Positions 7,226 to 16,051 are shown, counted from the first letter of the stretch. The stretch is 64,000 bases of DNA from Paenibacillus glycanilyticus (GCF_023715145.1 NZ_JAMBNP010000003.1:534639-598638), one strand, 5' to 3'. The notes: a model not told the origin generated them from the letters alone. Made by a program: numbers and translations.

Positions 7226-7669
7226 CTGATTGCGATTTTACTTCTTGTGATTGGCTGTTATGCTTTGGCCGCCGCATTGGTGCATGTGGCTTACAGGCTC
7301 AGGCGGGAGAAGAAGCGCAAAAGCAAGCATTATGTTCTGGTCGCCCATGATCAGCATATGAAGATGGAGATGCTTCTTCGACAGTTTTCTTCGTATTCGC
7401 GCAGAATGGGGACGGATGTTCAGCTTACGGTGGTAGATAGTCAGTCAGCCGACGAAACCGCTCAAATTGTAGATCGGCTCCGGCGCGAGAACGGGAATAT
7501 TACGGTTTTTGCGGATGAAAGTTTGAAGGAACGAAAGCGCTCACAATCAAAGGATCATGCAGCGGGACTCATCTGGATGCTCCAAAACGAAGGAATTGTA
7601 AGCAAGCCGGATCAGGCTATTCTGGTTGATCTGCAGAATCCTTCGGATTTGTCGAAAATGCCGTTTTGA
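7226..7669 (+). CDS. Membrane-anchored glycosyltransferase-2-like short protein
   Basis: 147 aa if read from CTG at 7226. GAGGAGG (7211-7217) is placed 8 bases before that CTG; the only nearby conventional start, GTG at 7217, overlaps the ribosome-binding site itself, and the ATG at 7082 lies inside the divergent nuclease leader. An N-terminal membrane helix (LIAILLLVIGCYALAAALVHVAY) is followed by a basic stop-transfer segment and a cytoplasmic domain. YVLVAHDQ...VDSQSADETAQIVDRL resembles the nucleotide-binding first half of GT2 glycosyltransferases, but the protein stops before a catalytic acceptor domain, so activity is doubtful. It precedes comFA, separated by a terminator. The function is unknown. 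Confidence 0.65.
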   Translation: MIAILLLVIGCYALAAALVHVAYRLRREKKRKSKHYVLVAHDQHMKMEMLLRQFSSYSRRMGTDVQLTVVDSQSADETAQIVDRLRRENGNITVFADESLKERKRSQSKDHAAGLIWMLQNEGIVSKPDQAILVDLQNPSDLSKMPF

Positions 7670-7705
7670 GCTATAATGGGAGTTAATTGGAAGCACGGAG
7701 TGAAG

Positions 7706-7751
7706 TACACCCCGGTGACGCGATTCGCGTCATTGAGGTGTGCTTTTTTGC
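7706..7751 (+). terminator. Rho-independent terminator upstream of comFA
   Basis: ACACC and TGACGCG pair with CGCGTCA and GGTGT, and six T residues follow. Because it lies downstream of the TTG at 7687, it argues that comFA starts later, at GTG 7771. Confidence 0.8.
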
Positions 7752-7770
7752 GTGTGCGGGAGGCGTGCGG

Positions 7771-9726
7771 GTGAAGGCATATGTGTATTTGGTTTGTGTT
7801 GGCGGGACGTGGTCTGCTCAAATGACGATTGCGCCGGAGGTGGATCGGCTGTTTTGGATGGAGGAGGGGCTGGCTGAGGCCGCTGTGGTATTGGATGTGA
7901 GGTTAGGTAGGATCGGTAATAAAGAGAGAGGGCAGCGTGATGCGGTCGAGAAAAGGCTGAACGGGGAGCGGGCGGAGGAAGGATGGATATGGGATGAACC
8001 GCTGCCATTAGGGGATGCGGTTCGATGTGTGGAGCTTTGGGATTTGGCTGCCGGCAGTGTGGCCGGCAGCGCGGTTGGGCCGCTGGCTTCGCTTGCGGCC
8101 TGCGTGGAGCAGGCGCGCCGCGAAGCTGGCGCGCCCAGGGGGCCGGGCAAGCAGTCTGCCCGGCCATGGGCGCGAGCCGCCGCTGACGCTGGCGGCTCTA
8201 GCCCGGGCGCCGCGCGCGCTGCAACTCGCGCGCGGGAGGCCATGGCGGCCGCTGCGCTGCGGGCCGCCGCGGCCTTGCAGGGCCGTGCGCTGCTTCGCAG
8301 CGAAGCGCACGCCCTGCTGGGCAGCGCCGCCGCCGATACTGGCGGCGCACTGCAGTTGGCGCAGCTGCTAGGCTGGCTGCGCCTTGCGGGCGCTGTCGCC
8401 GCCGAGCACGGCCGGCGGCGGCGCGAGTGCCGCTGCCGGCGATGCGGCAGCGGCGAAGCACGCATGCACCGCACGGCTTGCGCAGCGTGCGGGCGCATGT
8501 GCGCCTATTGCTCGGCATGCCTCGCCATGGGGCGCAGCCGCGAATGCGAGCTGCTGGTGCTTGGCATGCCAGCACCGTCGTTGCCGGCCGGCTCCACCTC
8601 GGCCGACTTGCATAAATGGCAGCTCAGCCCCGCGCAAGCTGCCGCCACAGAATCGGCGCTTCGGTTCATCGAAGCGCCCTACCAACCCCAATCCCAGAGA
8701 GAGTTCCTCCTCTGGGCCGTCACCGGCGCCGGCAAGACGGAAATGATCTTTCCGCTTGTCGAATCGGTCCTGCTCCGGGGCGGCAGAGCCTTAATCGCAA
8801 CGCCGCGCCGGGATGTAGTCATCGAGCTGGATCCTCGTATTCGCCGGGCATTTCCAAAGGCGCGAGTGGTGACTCTATATGGCGGCAGCGAGCAGCGCTG
8901 GGAAGAGGGAGAGATTACGCTGGCAACCACGCATCAGCTGATGCGATTCCATCAAGCTTTTGATCTCGTCATTATTGATGAGCTAGATGCCTTCCCATAC
9001 CACGGCGACCCGATGCTGCACTATGCGGCAGAAAAGAGCCGGGCGCCTCATGCGCCCAAGCTGCTGCTATCCGCTACACCGCCAGCCGAGCTTCAGCGCA
9101 GAGCAAGAAGCGGCCAGCTGCCGCATGCGAGAGTTCCGGTCCGTTATCATCGACACCCGCTGCCGGTACCGGCGTTGCTTCGTACGCCATCCGCCGCAAA
9201 GCTCCTTCAAGCGGGGAAACTGCCTAGAGCGCTGCTTGCTGCCCTAAACCGATCCCTCACACGAGGGGCTCAGTTATTCGTATTTGTCCAAAGAATCTCC
9301 CAGGTTGAGCCGATGGCCAAGCTGCTGAGCCTGTTGCTCAAGCAGCCCGCGGTCGAAGGCACTTCGTCCCAGGATCCGCTTCGAGCGGATAAAGTAAGTC
9401 GGTTTCGCAAAAGCGAAATCCGCGTATTGGTCACCACAACCATATTGGAGCGGGGAGTGACTATCCCGCGCAGCGACGTCTACATCCTTGATGCGGACGG
9501 GCGATTGTTTGACGAGGCATCATTGGTCCAGATGGCAGGCAGGGCCGGTCGTTCGGGTGACGATCCGAATGGCTTTGTTTATTTTTGCGGCAGGGAGCGT
9601 ACCCGGTCTCAGCTCTCGGCCGTCAGCCAAATTCGCGGAATGAACCGGATTGCCGGCAAGCAGGGATATTTGCTTCAAGAAGGGCCTAACGTTCGTTCCT
9701 TTTGGAGACGCTGGTTGAACCGGTGA
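7771..9726 (+). CDS. comFA: ComFA-type DNA uptake helicase
   Basis: Membrane-associated ATPase/translocase that drives single-stranded DNA through the competence channel. 651 aa from GTG 7771, with GGGAGG seven bases upstream; the longer frame from 7687 would cross a terminator. Helicase motifs in order: Walker A VTGAGKTE, DEAD-box-like IIDELD, LLLSATPP, ILERGVTIP and QMAGRAGRSG. A four-cysteine zinc module typical of ComFA precedes the helicase: CRCRRCGS...CAACGRMCAYCSAC. Between the N-terminal part and the zinc module lies an Ala/Arg/Gly-rich stretch encoded by DNA near 80% G+C (about 8040-8500), far above the rest of the gene. comFC follows 60 bases downstream. Confidence 0.9.
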   Translation: MKAYVYLVCVGGTWSAQMTIAPEVDRLFWMEEGLAEAAVVLDVRLGRIGNKERGQRDAVEKRLNGERAEEGWIWDEPLPLGDAVRCVELWDLAAGSVAGSAVGPLASLAACVEQARREAGAPRGPGKQSARPWARAAADAGGSSPGAARAATRAREAMAAAALRAAAALQGRALLRSEAHALLGSAAADTGGALQLAQLLGWLRLAGAVAAEHGRRRRECRCRRCGSGEARMHRTACAACGRMCAYCSACLAMGRSRECELLVLGMPAPSLPAGSTSADLHKWQLSPAQAAATESALRFIEAPYQPQSQREFLLWAVTGAGKTEMIFPLVESVLLRGGRALIATPRRDVVIELDPRIRRAFPKARVVTLYGGSEQRWEEGEITLATTHQLMRFHQAFDLVIIDELDAFPYHGDPMLHYAAEKSRAPHAPKLLLSATPPAELQRRARSGQLPHARVPVRYHRHPLPVPALLRTPSAAKLLQAGKLPRALLAALNRSLTRGAQLFVFVQRISQVEPMAKLLSLLLKQPAVEGTSSQDPLRADKVSRFRKSEIRVLVTTTILERGVTIPRSDVYILDADGRLFDEASLVQMAGRAGRSGDDPNGFVYFCGRERTRSQLSAVSQIRGMNRIAGKQGYLLQEGPNVRSFWRRWLNR

Positions 9727-9786
9727 GGTAATCCGCCTAACGCACGTACTTCAAACCAGCCATACAAAACCTTAAGGAGGAATACC

Positions 9787-10674
9787 ATGCGAAGTCTGCT
9801 CCGGCAGTTCTTTCAGCGCTCGACGCATGACATCCATCATGCTTTGCAGTGGCTGAGCACAAGCTCATCCGTATGCCTCTTCTGCGGAAAAGAATCAAGC
9901 AAAACTTTCCTATCCCGGGCATCTCACAGCGCAGGAGGGCTCCAAGCTTATCTGTCCTATCTTCCTGCTTCGTTCACGCAATCGCTTTGCTCCTCATGCC
10001 AGGCGGCCATTCCATGGCTGACGCCAATCAAATGCCGCATTTGCGGCAGAGGCATCACCTGCCCGGATTGCATCCGCCTGCAGGATGCCAGCTTTATTGC
10101 CAATCGCAGTGCTGTCCAGTACAGCAGCGAGATGAGAGAGTGGCTGGCTCAATATAAGTACAGGGGGAATGAGAAGCTGGAGCTTCTGCTTGCCCAGATG
10201 ATGTTTCCTGCCCTTGCAGCCATCACGAAGGAGGCTGTATCCCGAGACTCCTCTCCGCCGTTATCTAACACTAGCATTACCCCCGCTATTTTCTGGGATG
10301 CCCTTACCTTTGTACCGGTCAGTGCGGAGCGTGCAGAGGAGCGGGGCTTCAATCAGGCAGAGCGGTTTGCCTCCATTTTGTCCAGACCCCATCATATCCC
10401 CCTGTATGATCTGCTGATCCGGGAGCGGCATACCGAGAAGCAAAGCTTTAAGACCCGCGCGGAGCGCATGAAGGACACAAGAAGACTATTCCAGGCGAAG
10501 CAGGAGACGATGAACCTTTTGCAAGCGAACGTGAATCCATCTCGTCCCATCCGTCTTCTGCTCATCGACGACATCTACACGACGGGCAGTACCATTCAGG
10601 CCTGCGCAGCAGCGCTTCATAAGCAGGCGTCTAAACCGCTCGACATTTATGCCCTTACATGGGCGCGATCCTAG
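9787..10674 (+). CDS. comFC: ComFC-type amidophosphoribosyltransferase-like competence protein
   Basis: 295 aa; ATG behind TAAGGAGG. An N-terminal zinc-ribbon-like Cys arrangement (CLFCGKE...CSSCQ...CRICGRGITCPDC) precedes a type I phosphoribosyltransferase fold with VPVSAERAEERGFNQAERFA and the PRPP-binding loop LLLIDDIYTTGST. ComFC acts together with ComFA in DNA uptake and chromosomal integration of incoming strands; its enzymatic substrate is not established. A stretch rich in Ser/Pro between residues ~140 and 165 looks like a loose linker. It is probably cotranscribed with comFA. Confidence 0.92.
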   Translation: MRSLLRQFFQRSTHDIHHALQWLSTSSSVCLFCGKESSKTFLSRASHSAGGLQAYLSYLPASFTQSLCSSCQAAIPWLTPIKCRICGRGITCPDCIRLQDASFIANRSAVQYSSEMREWLAQYKYRGNEKLELLLAQMMFPALAAITKEAVSRDSSPPLSNTSITPAIFWDALTFVPVSAERAEERGFNQAERFASILSRPHHIPLYDLLIRERHTEKQSFKTRAERMKDTRRLFQAKQETMNLLQANVNPSRPIRLLLIDDIYTTGSTIQACAAALHKQASKPLDIYALTWARS

Positions 10675-10769
10675 CGGCAAATATCTTTTGCAAGATTACT
10701 AGTGAAATAATTTCCTTAATCCGTTAAAATAAACCCTATCAACCTTTTGATTGCTGGAATGGGGAATCG

Positions 10770-11189
10770 ATGATGAATGTAGATAATTGTCCTCGGTGCG
10801 GTAAGATATTCGCGAAAAACTTTCGCGAGGTCTGTCCTGCATGTATCCGGGAAATTGATAAAGAATACGAATTATGCTCCACTTACTTGCGCGAGCAAAA
10901 AGGTGCGGTCATAACGGAGCTGCACGAAGCAACGGGCGTTTCGATCAAACAAATTACGAAGTTTATTAAAGAAGGCCGGATTTCGCTCTTAAATGCCCCG
11001 AATCTGATGTATCCGTGCGAAGTATGCGGTACGCTCATTCGGGAGAATAACATCTGCGGCAATTGTCGCGCGCGTCTCTTGAAAGATACCCAGCACATGC
11101 ATGAGGACGAAGCCAGAAATGCGGCTCACCGTGCGGAAGAGAGAGTCTCGTACAAAGGTATAGATAAGTATAAAAACAGGCAAAATTAA
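10770..11189 (+). CDS. yvyF: Flagellar operon protein YvyF (TIGR03826 type)
   Basis: 139 aa. Two zinc-ribbon pairs (CPRCGKIF...CPAC near the N-terminus; CEVCGTLI...CGNCRARL near residue 90-110) flank a MerR-like helix-turn-helix segment (TGVSIKQITKFIKEGRISL). This family sits between comF and flgM in Bacillus and its relatives, exactly as here. In B. subtilis it is reported as a regulator of flagellar genes, but the mechanism is not settled. Two ATG codons stand side by side (10770 and 10773), so the start may be one codon later. A terminator follows. Confidence 0.85.
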   Translation: MMNVDNCPRCGKIFAKNFREVCPACIREIDKEYELCSTYLREQKGAVITELHEATGVSIKQITKFIKEGRISLLNAPNLMYPCEVCGTLIRENNICGNCRARLLKDTQHMHEDEARNAAHRAEERVSYKGIDKYKNRQN

Positions 11190-11231
11190 TATTTTGACCC
11201 ATAACTTGGCCTATTCATTTTCAAACTAGCC

Positions 11232-11270
11232 GAACCGATAATACTGTTAAAGGTTATCGGTTTTTTTTTA
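11232..11270 (+). terminator. Rho-independent terminator after yvyF
   Basis: AACCGATAA pairs with TTATCGGTT and is followed by nine T residues. Confidence 0.9.
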
Positions 11271-11296
11271 TTGCGTAACTAAAGAGGTGATTATCC

Positions 11297-11569
11297 ATGA
11301 AGATAAATGAAACGAATCGGATCGGCGCATATAACTACTACCAGAAGCAAATGGAACAGCGGGTGGATGGTGCAAATAAGAAGAAACAGAAGGATATCGT
11401 AGAGATATCCGCGGAGGCGAAGGAGATGCTCTCCACCAGTCAAACGAACAGTCCGGAGCGGCAAAAACGCATTGAAGAACTCAAGCAATCCGTATCTGAG
11501 GGAACGTATAAGGTTGATGCGGGCAAGCTGGCAGATAAGCTGCTTCCTTATTTGAAGGGTGATGAGTAG
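11297..11569 (+). CDS. flgM: Anti-sigma-28 (sigma-D) factor FlgM
   Basis: 90 aa. It binds and inhibits the flagellar sigma factor SigD until the hook-basal body is complete. The disordered N-terminus (MKINETNRIGAYNYYQK) and the C-terminal binding helices, including DIVEISAEAKEML and the closing RIEELKQSVSEGTYKVDAGKLADKLLPYL, are standard FlgM. The ribosome-binding site is AGAGGTG. The flgN start codon follows its stop codon directly. Confidence 0.95.
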   Translation: MKINETNRIGAYNYYQKQMEQRVDGANKKKQKDIVEISAEAKEMLSTSQTNSPERQKRIEELKQSVSEGTYKVDAGKLADKLLPYLKGDE

Positions 11570-12073
11570 ATGAACGAGCATATCCGTCAGATTTTACTAA
11601 CCTTGCAGGAGCTGCTGGAAGCTCACCGGGAGCTTGTCCAGCATGCCAACGAGAAGACGGAAGCCATCCGCACGGAAAATGTCGAAGCCGTATCGCTCAT
11701 TACAAGCCGCGAGAAAAAAAGCGTGCAGCGCATTGTCGATTTGGAACAAACCCGCCTGCTTCAGGTTGGGCGGTTTACCGTTGAGCAAGGTCTGCGCAAC
11801 ATGCGCTCCCTGAAGATGGAGAAGCTTATTCAAATGGTCTATCACGCGGAGCAAAAGCTGGAGCTTCAGCAGAAGTGGCGGGAGCTGTCCGCTGCGATTA
11901 AGGAGCTTCAGGACGTGAATACATTTAATCAGCAGCTGATCCGCATGAATCTGGAGTACCTGCAATTTACGCAGGACCTGCTCCTTGGTGCCCCGGAGGA
12001 CGAGGTCACCTATCATCGCGCCGTGCAAGGAATGAACGTGCAGCGTGCTAGTCGCTATAATCTCAAGACTTAG
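11570..12073 (+). CDS. flgN: Flagellar chaperone FlgN
   Basis: 167 aa, all-helical with long coiled-coil stretches (LQELLEAHRELVQHANEKTEAI..., EQKLELQQKWRELSAAIKELQDVNTFNQQLI), as expected for the export chaperone of the hook-associated proteins FlgK and FlgL. Its ATG begins at the base after the flgM stop codon, which implies translational coupling, and its two clients are the next two genes. Confidence 0.9.
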   Translation: MNEHIRQILLTLQELLEAHRELVQHANEKTEAIRTENVEAVSLITSREKKSVQRIVDLEQTRLLQVGRFTVEQGLRNMRSLKMEKLIQMVYHAEQKLELQQKWRELSAAIKELQDVNTFNQQLIRMNLEYLQFTQDLLLGAPEDEVTYHRAVQGMNVQRASRYNLKT

Positions 12074-12093
12074 GAAAAGAGGGACAAGATACG

Positions 12094-13650
12094 ATGGCAT
12101 CTACATTTCATGGTTTGGAGACCGCGAAACGAAGCATCTTCACAACACAGACGGCGCTGAACACGACGGGTCATAATATCTCGAATGCAAATACAGTCGG
12201 CTACTCCCGCCAACGGGTTAATTTTACGGCAGCCCGTCCTATAGAGGCTTATGGCTATTCGCACTCCACAGCTGCAGGCCAGCTGGGTACCGGCGTTGAG
12301 GCATCGTCCATTACACGTGTACGGGATAAATTCTTGGACAGCCAGTTTTACAGCGAGTATAAGTGGCTTGGCAACTATACCGTCCAAGGGGATACGCTCG
12401 AGAAGCTGGAAGCGATTGTGAATGAGCCAAGCGATACCGGCCTGCAGACGGTTATTTCGAATTTCTGGAACAGCTGGTCGGACATAAGCAAAACGCCGGA
12501 AAGCTCGGATGGTCGCGCCGTGCTCGTAGAACAAACGAAGGCTATGATGGACGCTTTTAACTATACATACAAACAACTAACCGATTTGAAGTCGGATTTA
12601 TCGGAAAATGCTCAAATCAATCTGGATAACCTTAAGTCTATTTCAAGTACGATCGCTAGCCTTAACGGACAAATCCAGCGTATTGAAGGCATCGGCGATG
12701 ATGCGAATGACCTTCGGGATCAACGGGATGCGCTTGTTGACGAACTGTCCGGTCTGGCCAACGTCAAGGTGTCTGATTTATCTGACGGTTATACGATTAC
12801 AATGGGCAATATGACCCTGGTTGCGGGTGATTCTGCGGAGGGGTCGCAAGGATTAACGTTAGATGATATGACAACCGCCATCGAGAGCGGTGATCTGGAT
12901 AATGGGGCAATATACGGTACGATCCAATCCCGCGACAAATATGTACAGGGGTACATGGAGCAGCTCGACCAAATGGCGAATACGATCGCAAATGGCGAGA
13001 TGGAAGTCACGATTCCGAAAGGCTCGGTGCTTCCCGAAGGAACGGTTCTTAACGGGGTTACCTATACGGGGGCTAACCGTACTCTAACAGAGGATTTAAC
13101 CGTTACGGTTCAAGGTCTGAACGGTTTGCATCAGCTTGGTTATACGATGAACGGAGAGCAAGGGGAGCCTCTGTTTACAGATGCTAACGGCAATACGGAT
13201 AACTTAACAGCTGCTAACATTCAACTCAATCCGAAGATTGCAGCGGATCCAACTCTGCTTGCCACATCGATGAAGGTAACGATTAATGCAGACGGAACAG
13301 AGACGATCGTGGCGGGCAACAACTCGATGGCTGTTCTTATGTCGCAGGCACGCGATACGAAGTTCAGCTTTGATGCTACGGACAAGAATACGATTAACGG
13401 CTTTTTCCGTTCGGTGGTTGGCCAATTAGGCGTTCAATCTCAGGAAATGCAGCGCCTGCAGTCCAATCAGAAAGCGATTGTTGAACAGGTGGATTCACGC
13501 CGAATGTCTGTCAGCGGCGTATCGCTTGACGAAGAAATGTCAGATCTCGTGAAGTTTCAGCATGCCTATAACGCATCGGCACGGGTGATGACGGTTATCG
13601 ACGAAACGCTTGATCGTATTATCAACAGCATGGGCCGCGTCGGCCTGTAA
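12094..13650 (+). CDS. flgK: Flagellar hook-associated protein 1, FlgK
   Basis: 518 aa. FlgK joins hook and filament. The N-terminus STFHGLETAKRSIFTTQTALNTTGHNISNANTVGYSRQ carries the rod/hook family signature, and the C-terminus SLDEEMSDLVKFQHAYNASARVMTVIDETLDRIIN is the matching D0 helix, so the protein is complete. A ribosome-binding site (AAGAGGGAC) lies in front of the ATG. It lies within the flgM-flgN-flgK-flgL-yviE operon. Confidence 0.96.
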   Translation: MASTFHGLETAKRSIFTTQTALNTTGHNISNANTVGYSRQRVNFTAARPIEAYGYSHSTAAGQLGTGVEASSITRVRDKFLDSQFYSEYKWLGNYTVQGDTLEKLEAIVNEPSDTGLQTVISNFWNSWSDISKTPESSDGRAVLVEQTKAMMDAFNYTYKQLTDLKSDLSENAQINLDNLKSISSTIASLNGQIQRIEGIGDDANDLRDQRDALVDELSGLANVKVSDLSDGYTITMGNMTLVAGDSAEGSQGLTLDDMTTAIESGDLDNGAIYGTIQSRDKYVQGYMEQLDQMANTIANGEMEVTIPKGSVLPEGTVLNGVTYTGANRTLTEDLTVTVQGLNGLHQLGYTMNGEQGEPLFTDANGNTDNLTAANIQLNPKIAADPTLLATSMKVTINADGTETIVAGNNSMAVLMSQARDTKFSFDATDKNTINGFFRSVVGQLGVQSQEMQRLQSNQKAIVEQVDSRRMSVSGVSLDEEMSDLVKFQHAYNASARVMTVIDETLDRIINSMGRVGL

Positions 13651-13680
13651 TCCAATAGATAAAGCCGGAGGTGCAGCCAC

Positions 13681-14640
13681 ATGGCATTGCGCGTAACGCA
13701 AACAATGATGTCTTCCCAGATGCTTAGCAATATTACACATAACCTGAATAGTATGAGCAAGCTGCAAAATCAGATTTCTACGGGCAATAAAATAAGCCGG
13801 CCTTCGGATGATCCCGTTGGCATCACTTTCGCTCTGCGTTATCGCGGAGAGATCGCATCCAATGACCAGTATACGGATAATGCGGATGCAGCCATGTCTT
13901 CCCTTGAGTATATGGATACGACAATTGGTCAGGCAACCGATATTGTTCAACGGTTTCGCGAGCTGATTGTCAAGTCCTCGAATGGCACGCTTGAAGAAAC
14001 AAGCCTCAAAGCTATTCAGACAGAGGTTTCTCAGCTTTATAACCAGATGGTTGAGATTGGCAACAGCCAATTCAACGGGAAGCAAATGTTTAATGGCGAG
14101 CAGACCGGAATTAAGCCGTACTCGACAATTGGTCTCGATCAAGCCCTTGATCCTGCGGCTGATCCTCCCCAAATGAAAGCATTCAGTAACCAAACGGACA
14201 CGGGGAACATCACTTACGAGCTGTCGCCGGGAATGACCATGGAAGTGAATATGACCGGCAACGATGTGTTTGGCCAGCCCGTCGCGGATCCTAATGAAGA
14301 GAACAGCGATAATCTGTTCCAGCTTATGAACCGCGCTTATGGCATGCTGGAATCGGGAGATCAGACAGGCCTCAGCAATCTCCTTGGCCAGATTGATACG
14401 CGGATGAATACGATGCTTACGGCGAGAGCCCAGATAGGTGCAAGAGTCAATCGAGTAGAAATCGTACAGGGCAGATTGTCCGATGTGGATATCAATCTTC
14501 AGACCATGCAAAGGAACGTAGAAGACGTAGATATGGCCGAAGCGATTACGAATATGACAACCTTGGAAAACGTATATCAGGCTTCTCTAGCCTCCGGAGC
14601 CAAAATCATTCAACCAAGTCTCGTTGATTTCCTGAGATAG
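13681..14640 (+). CDS. flgL: Flagellar hook-associated protein 3, FlgL
   Basis: 319 aa. Second hook-filament junction protein. N-terminus MALRVTQTMMSSQMLSNITHNLNSMSKLQNQISTGNKISRPSDDPVG and C-terminus EDVDMAEAITNMTTLENVYQASLASGAKIIQPSLVDFLR are the flagellin-like D0/D1 ends of FlgL. The ribosome-binding site is CCGGAGGTG. Thirty bases separate it from flgK. Confidence 0.96.
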   Translation: MALRVTQTMMSSQMLSNITHNLNSMSKLQNQISTGNKISRPSDDPVGITFALRYRGEIASNDQYTDNADAAMSSLEYMDTTIGQATDIVQRFRELIVKSSNGTLEETSLKAIQTEVSQLYNQMVEIGNSQFNGKQMFNGEQTGIKPYSTIGLDQALDPAADPPQMKAFSNQTDTGNITYELSPGMTMEVNMTGNDVFGQPVADPNEENSDNLFQLMNRAYGMLESGDQTGLSNLLGQIDTRMNTMLTARAQIGARVNRVEIVQGRLSDVDINLQTMQRNVEDVDMAEAITNMTTLENVYQASLASGAKIIQPSLVDFLR

Positions 14641-14650
14641 GACGGATTAG

Positions 14651-15220
14651 ATGACGATAGGACATATTCAGATACATCAGCAGCCTGCTCTCATCGGTAT
14701 TCAAGTAAGACCGGCAGAGCAGCGAATTGAACAGCCTCAAGCTACGATGGATATGCGCCAAATCCCAGCCAAGCTTTCAATTGAGCAGCCAATGGGGGTC
14801 CTGGAGGTTAATCAGGAAAGAGCTTGGGATGGTCTTGGACTAGCGAACAACCTGGAAGTTTCGAGCAGGATCTATTCGCAAGCCAAGGAGCTTGCTTTAC
14901 AAGGGGTTGCAAGGCGCATGCAGGAAGGCAGACAGCTTGCCGATCTTGCGCACGTGAAGAGTAATCCGATTCCGGAGATTGCGAAGAACTGGCGGAAAGA
15001 AGGCCCGGAGCTTCCTGTCGCGGGGCCTGCCTCTATCGATAATGTAGATGTCAGCTTTACGCCGGGCAAGGTGCAAATCGAGGTTGAAGAAGGCGGCGTT
15101 GATCTGCGCGTTACGCCTAATCGTCCAATTCATGACTATACGCCGGGCAAAGCGGAAATTTACATGAGGCAATATGCTTCCGTGCAGATTACGCCGCCTA
15201 GCATAGATACCATGCTCTAA
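14651..15220 (+). CDS. yviE: YviE/DUF6470 family protein of the flagellar operon
   Basis: 189 aa. The N-terminal IHQQPALIGIQVRPAEQRIEQPQATMDM, the middle AWDGLGLANNLEVSSRIYSQAKELALQGVARRMQEG and the position between flgL and fliW match the YviE (DUF6470) family. No membrane helices and no catalytic motifs can be seen; short beta-strand-like repeats rich in Gln/Pro occur at both ends. The molecular role is unknown; genetic context suggests late flagellar assembly. Ten bases separate it from flgL. Confidence 0.85.
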   Translation: MTIGHIQIHQQPALIGIQVRPAEQRIEQPQATMDMRQIPAKLSIEQPMGVLEVNQERAWDGLGLANNLEVSSRIYSQAKELALQGVARRMQEGRQLADLAHVKSNPIPEIAKNWRKEGPELPVAGPASIDNVDVSFTPGKVQIEVEEGGVDLRVTPNRPIHDYTPGKAEIYMRQYASVQITPPSIDTML

Positions 15221-15254
15221 TCGGATTTTACAAGCTGCATAGAATTAGGTTTAA

Positions 15255-15297
15255 TAACTATAGGTCTCTTCAGGCCTGTAGTTTTCTTTTTATATAC
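15255..15297 (+). terminator. Hairpin terminator after yviE
   Basis: A 12-bp stem (AACTATAGGTCT with AGGCCTGTAGTT, two G-T pairs) is followed by TTCTTTTT. It splits the flgM-yviE operon from fliW-csrA. Confidence 0.75.
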
Positions 15298-15319
15298 TTG
15301 AGATGAAGAGGGGATTAGC

Positions 15320-15700
15320 TTGATTACCTATCAATTCGAAAACGGAATACCGGGCTTCGAGCATTTACGGCAGTTTGTGTTGAGCGAGGTAGAGGGGGAA
15401 TTGCCGGTCAGGCTGATGCAGTCTGCGGAAGATGAGAATATCGCCTTCCTGATCGCCAGCCCTTTTTTCTTTTATAAAGACTATGAATGGGATCTCCCCG
15501 AATCGGTCGTACAAGAATTGAATCTGACAGATGAGAAAGATATTGAGATCTGGTCGGTCGTTACACTGAGTCAGGATTCCAGTAAATCAACGATTAATCT
15601 GCTTGCGCCGATTGTTTTGAATACGGCGACAAGGCGTGGCAAACAACATATTATTCATGATCAGGTGTACAGCTCAAGAGCGCCTTTATATCAAGCCTAA
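15320..15700 (+). CDS. fliW: Flagellar assembly factor FliW
   Basis: 126 aa from a TTG start behind AGAGGGGA. FliW binds flagellin monomers and, when free, binds and blocks CsrA, which lets flagellin be translated. Family motifs: FENGIPGFEHLRQFVL near the N-terminus, PFFFYKDYEWDLP in the middle, and STINLLAPIVLNTATRRGKQHI towards the end. csrA starts 11 bases after its stop codon and flagellin is the next gene, so all three partners of the switch are adjacent. Confidence 0.95.
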   Translation: MITYQFENGIPGFEHLRQFVLSEVEGELPVRLMQSAEDENIAFLIASPFFFYKDYEWDLPESVVQELNLTDEKDIEIWSVVTLSQDSSKSTINLLAPIVLNTATRRGKQHIIHDQVYSSRAPLYQA

Positions 15701-15711
15701 GGAGGAGCGTT

Positions 15712-15951
15712 ATGCTCGTATTATCTCGTAAGACGGATGAATCTATAATGATCGCCGGCAATATTGAAGTTGTCGTGCTAGGTGTCGAGGGAGAGACGGT
15801 GAAGCTGGGTATTCGCGCCCCTAAGGACGTTGAGATTTTGCGTAAAGAACTGTACGTCAATATTCAGTCTTCGAACCGTGAAGCGGCAAGCAGTATGCTT
15901 GCATTGAATGATGTAATCCAGCTATTGAAGCAAAACCGACCAGACAAATAA
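15712..15951 (+). CDS. csrA: Carbon storage/translation regulator CsrA
   Basis: 79 aa RNA-binding dimer. MLVLSRKTDESIMI and VKLGIRAPKDVEILRKELY are the conserved core, including the C-terminal Arg of the RNA-binding site. In Bacillus it blocks flagellin translation by binding two GGA sites in the hag leader, and both sites are visible just downstream here. The ATG follows AAGGAGG. Confidence 0.97.
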   Translation: MLVLSRKTDESIMIAGNIEVVVLGVEGETVKLGIRAPKDVEILRKELYVNIQSSNREAASSMLALNDVIQLLKQNRPDK

Positions 15952-15980
15952 AAAAATAGAAATTTTTGTTTTTCCTCTAT

Positions 15981-16006
15981 AAAAAATCTCGAATGCTGTC
16001 GATATA
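15981..16006 (+). promoter_or_regulatory. Sigma-D promoter of flagellin
   Basis: TAAA (15981-15984), 14 bases, and GTCGATAT (15999-16006) differ by one base from the sigma-D consensus TAAA-N14-16-GCCGATAT. Confidence 0.8.
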
Positions 16007-16051
16007 AATAGTAAGCGCGGGGGAGGGGCGGCCGACCCTTTCACCGTAAGC

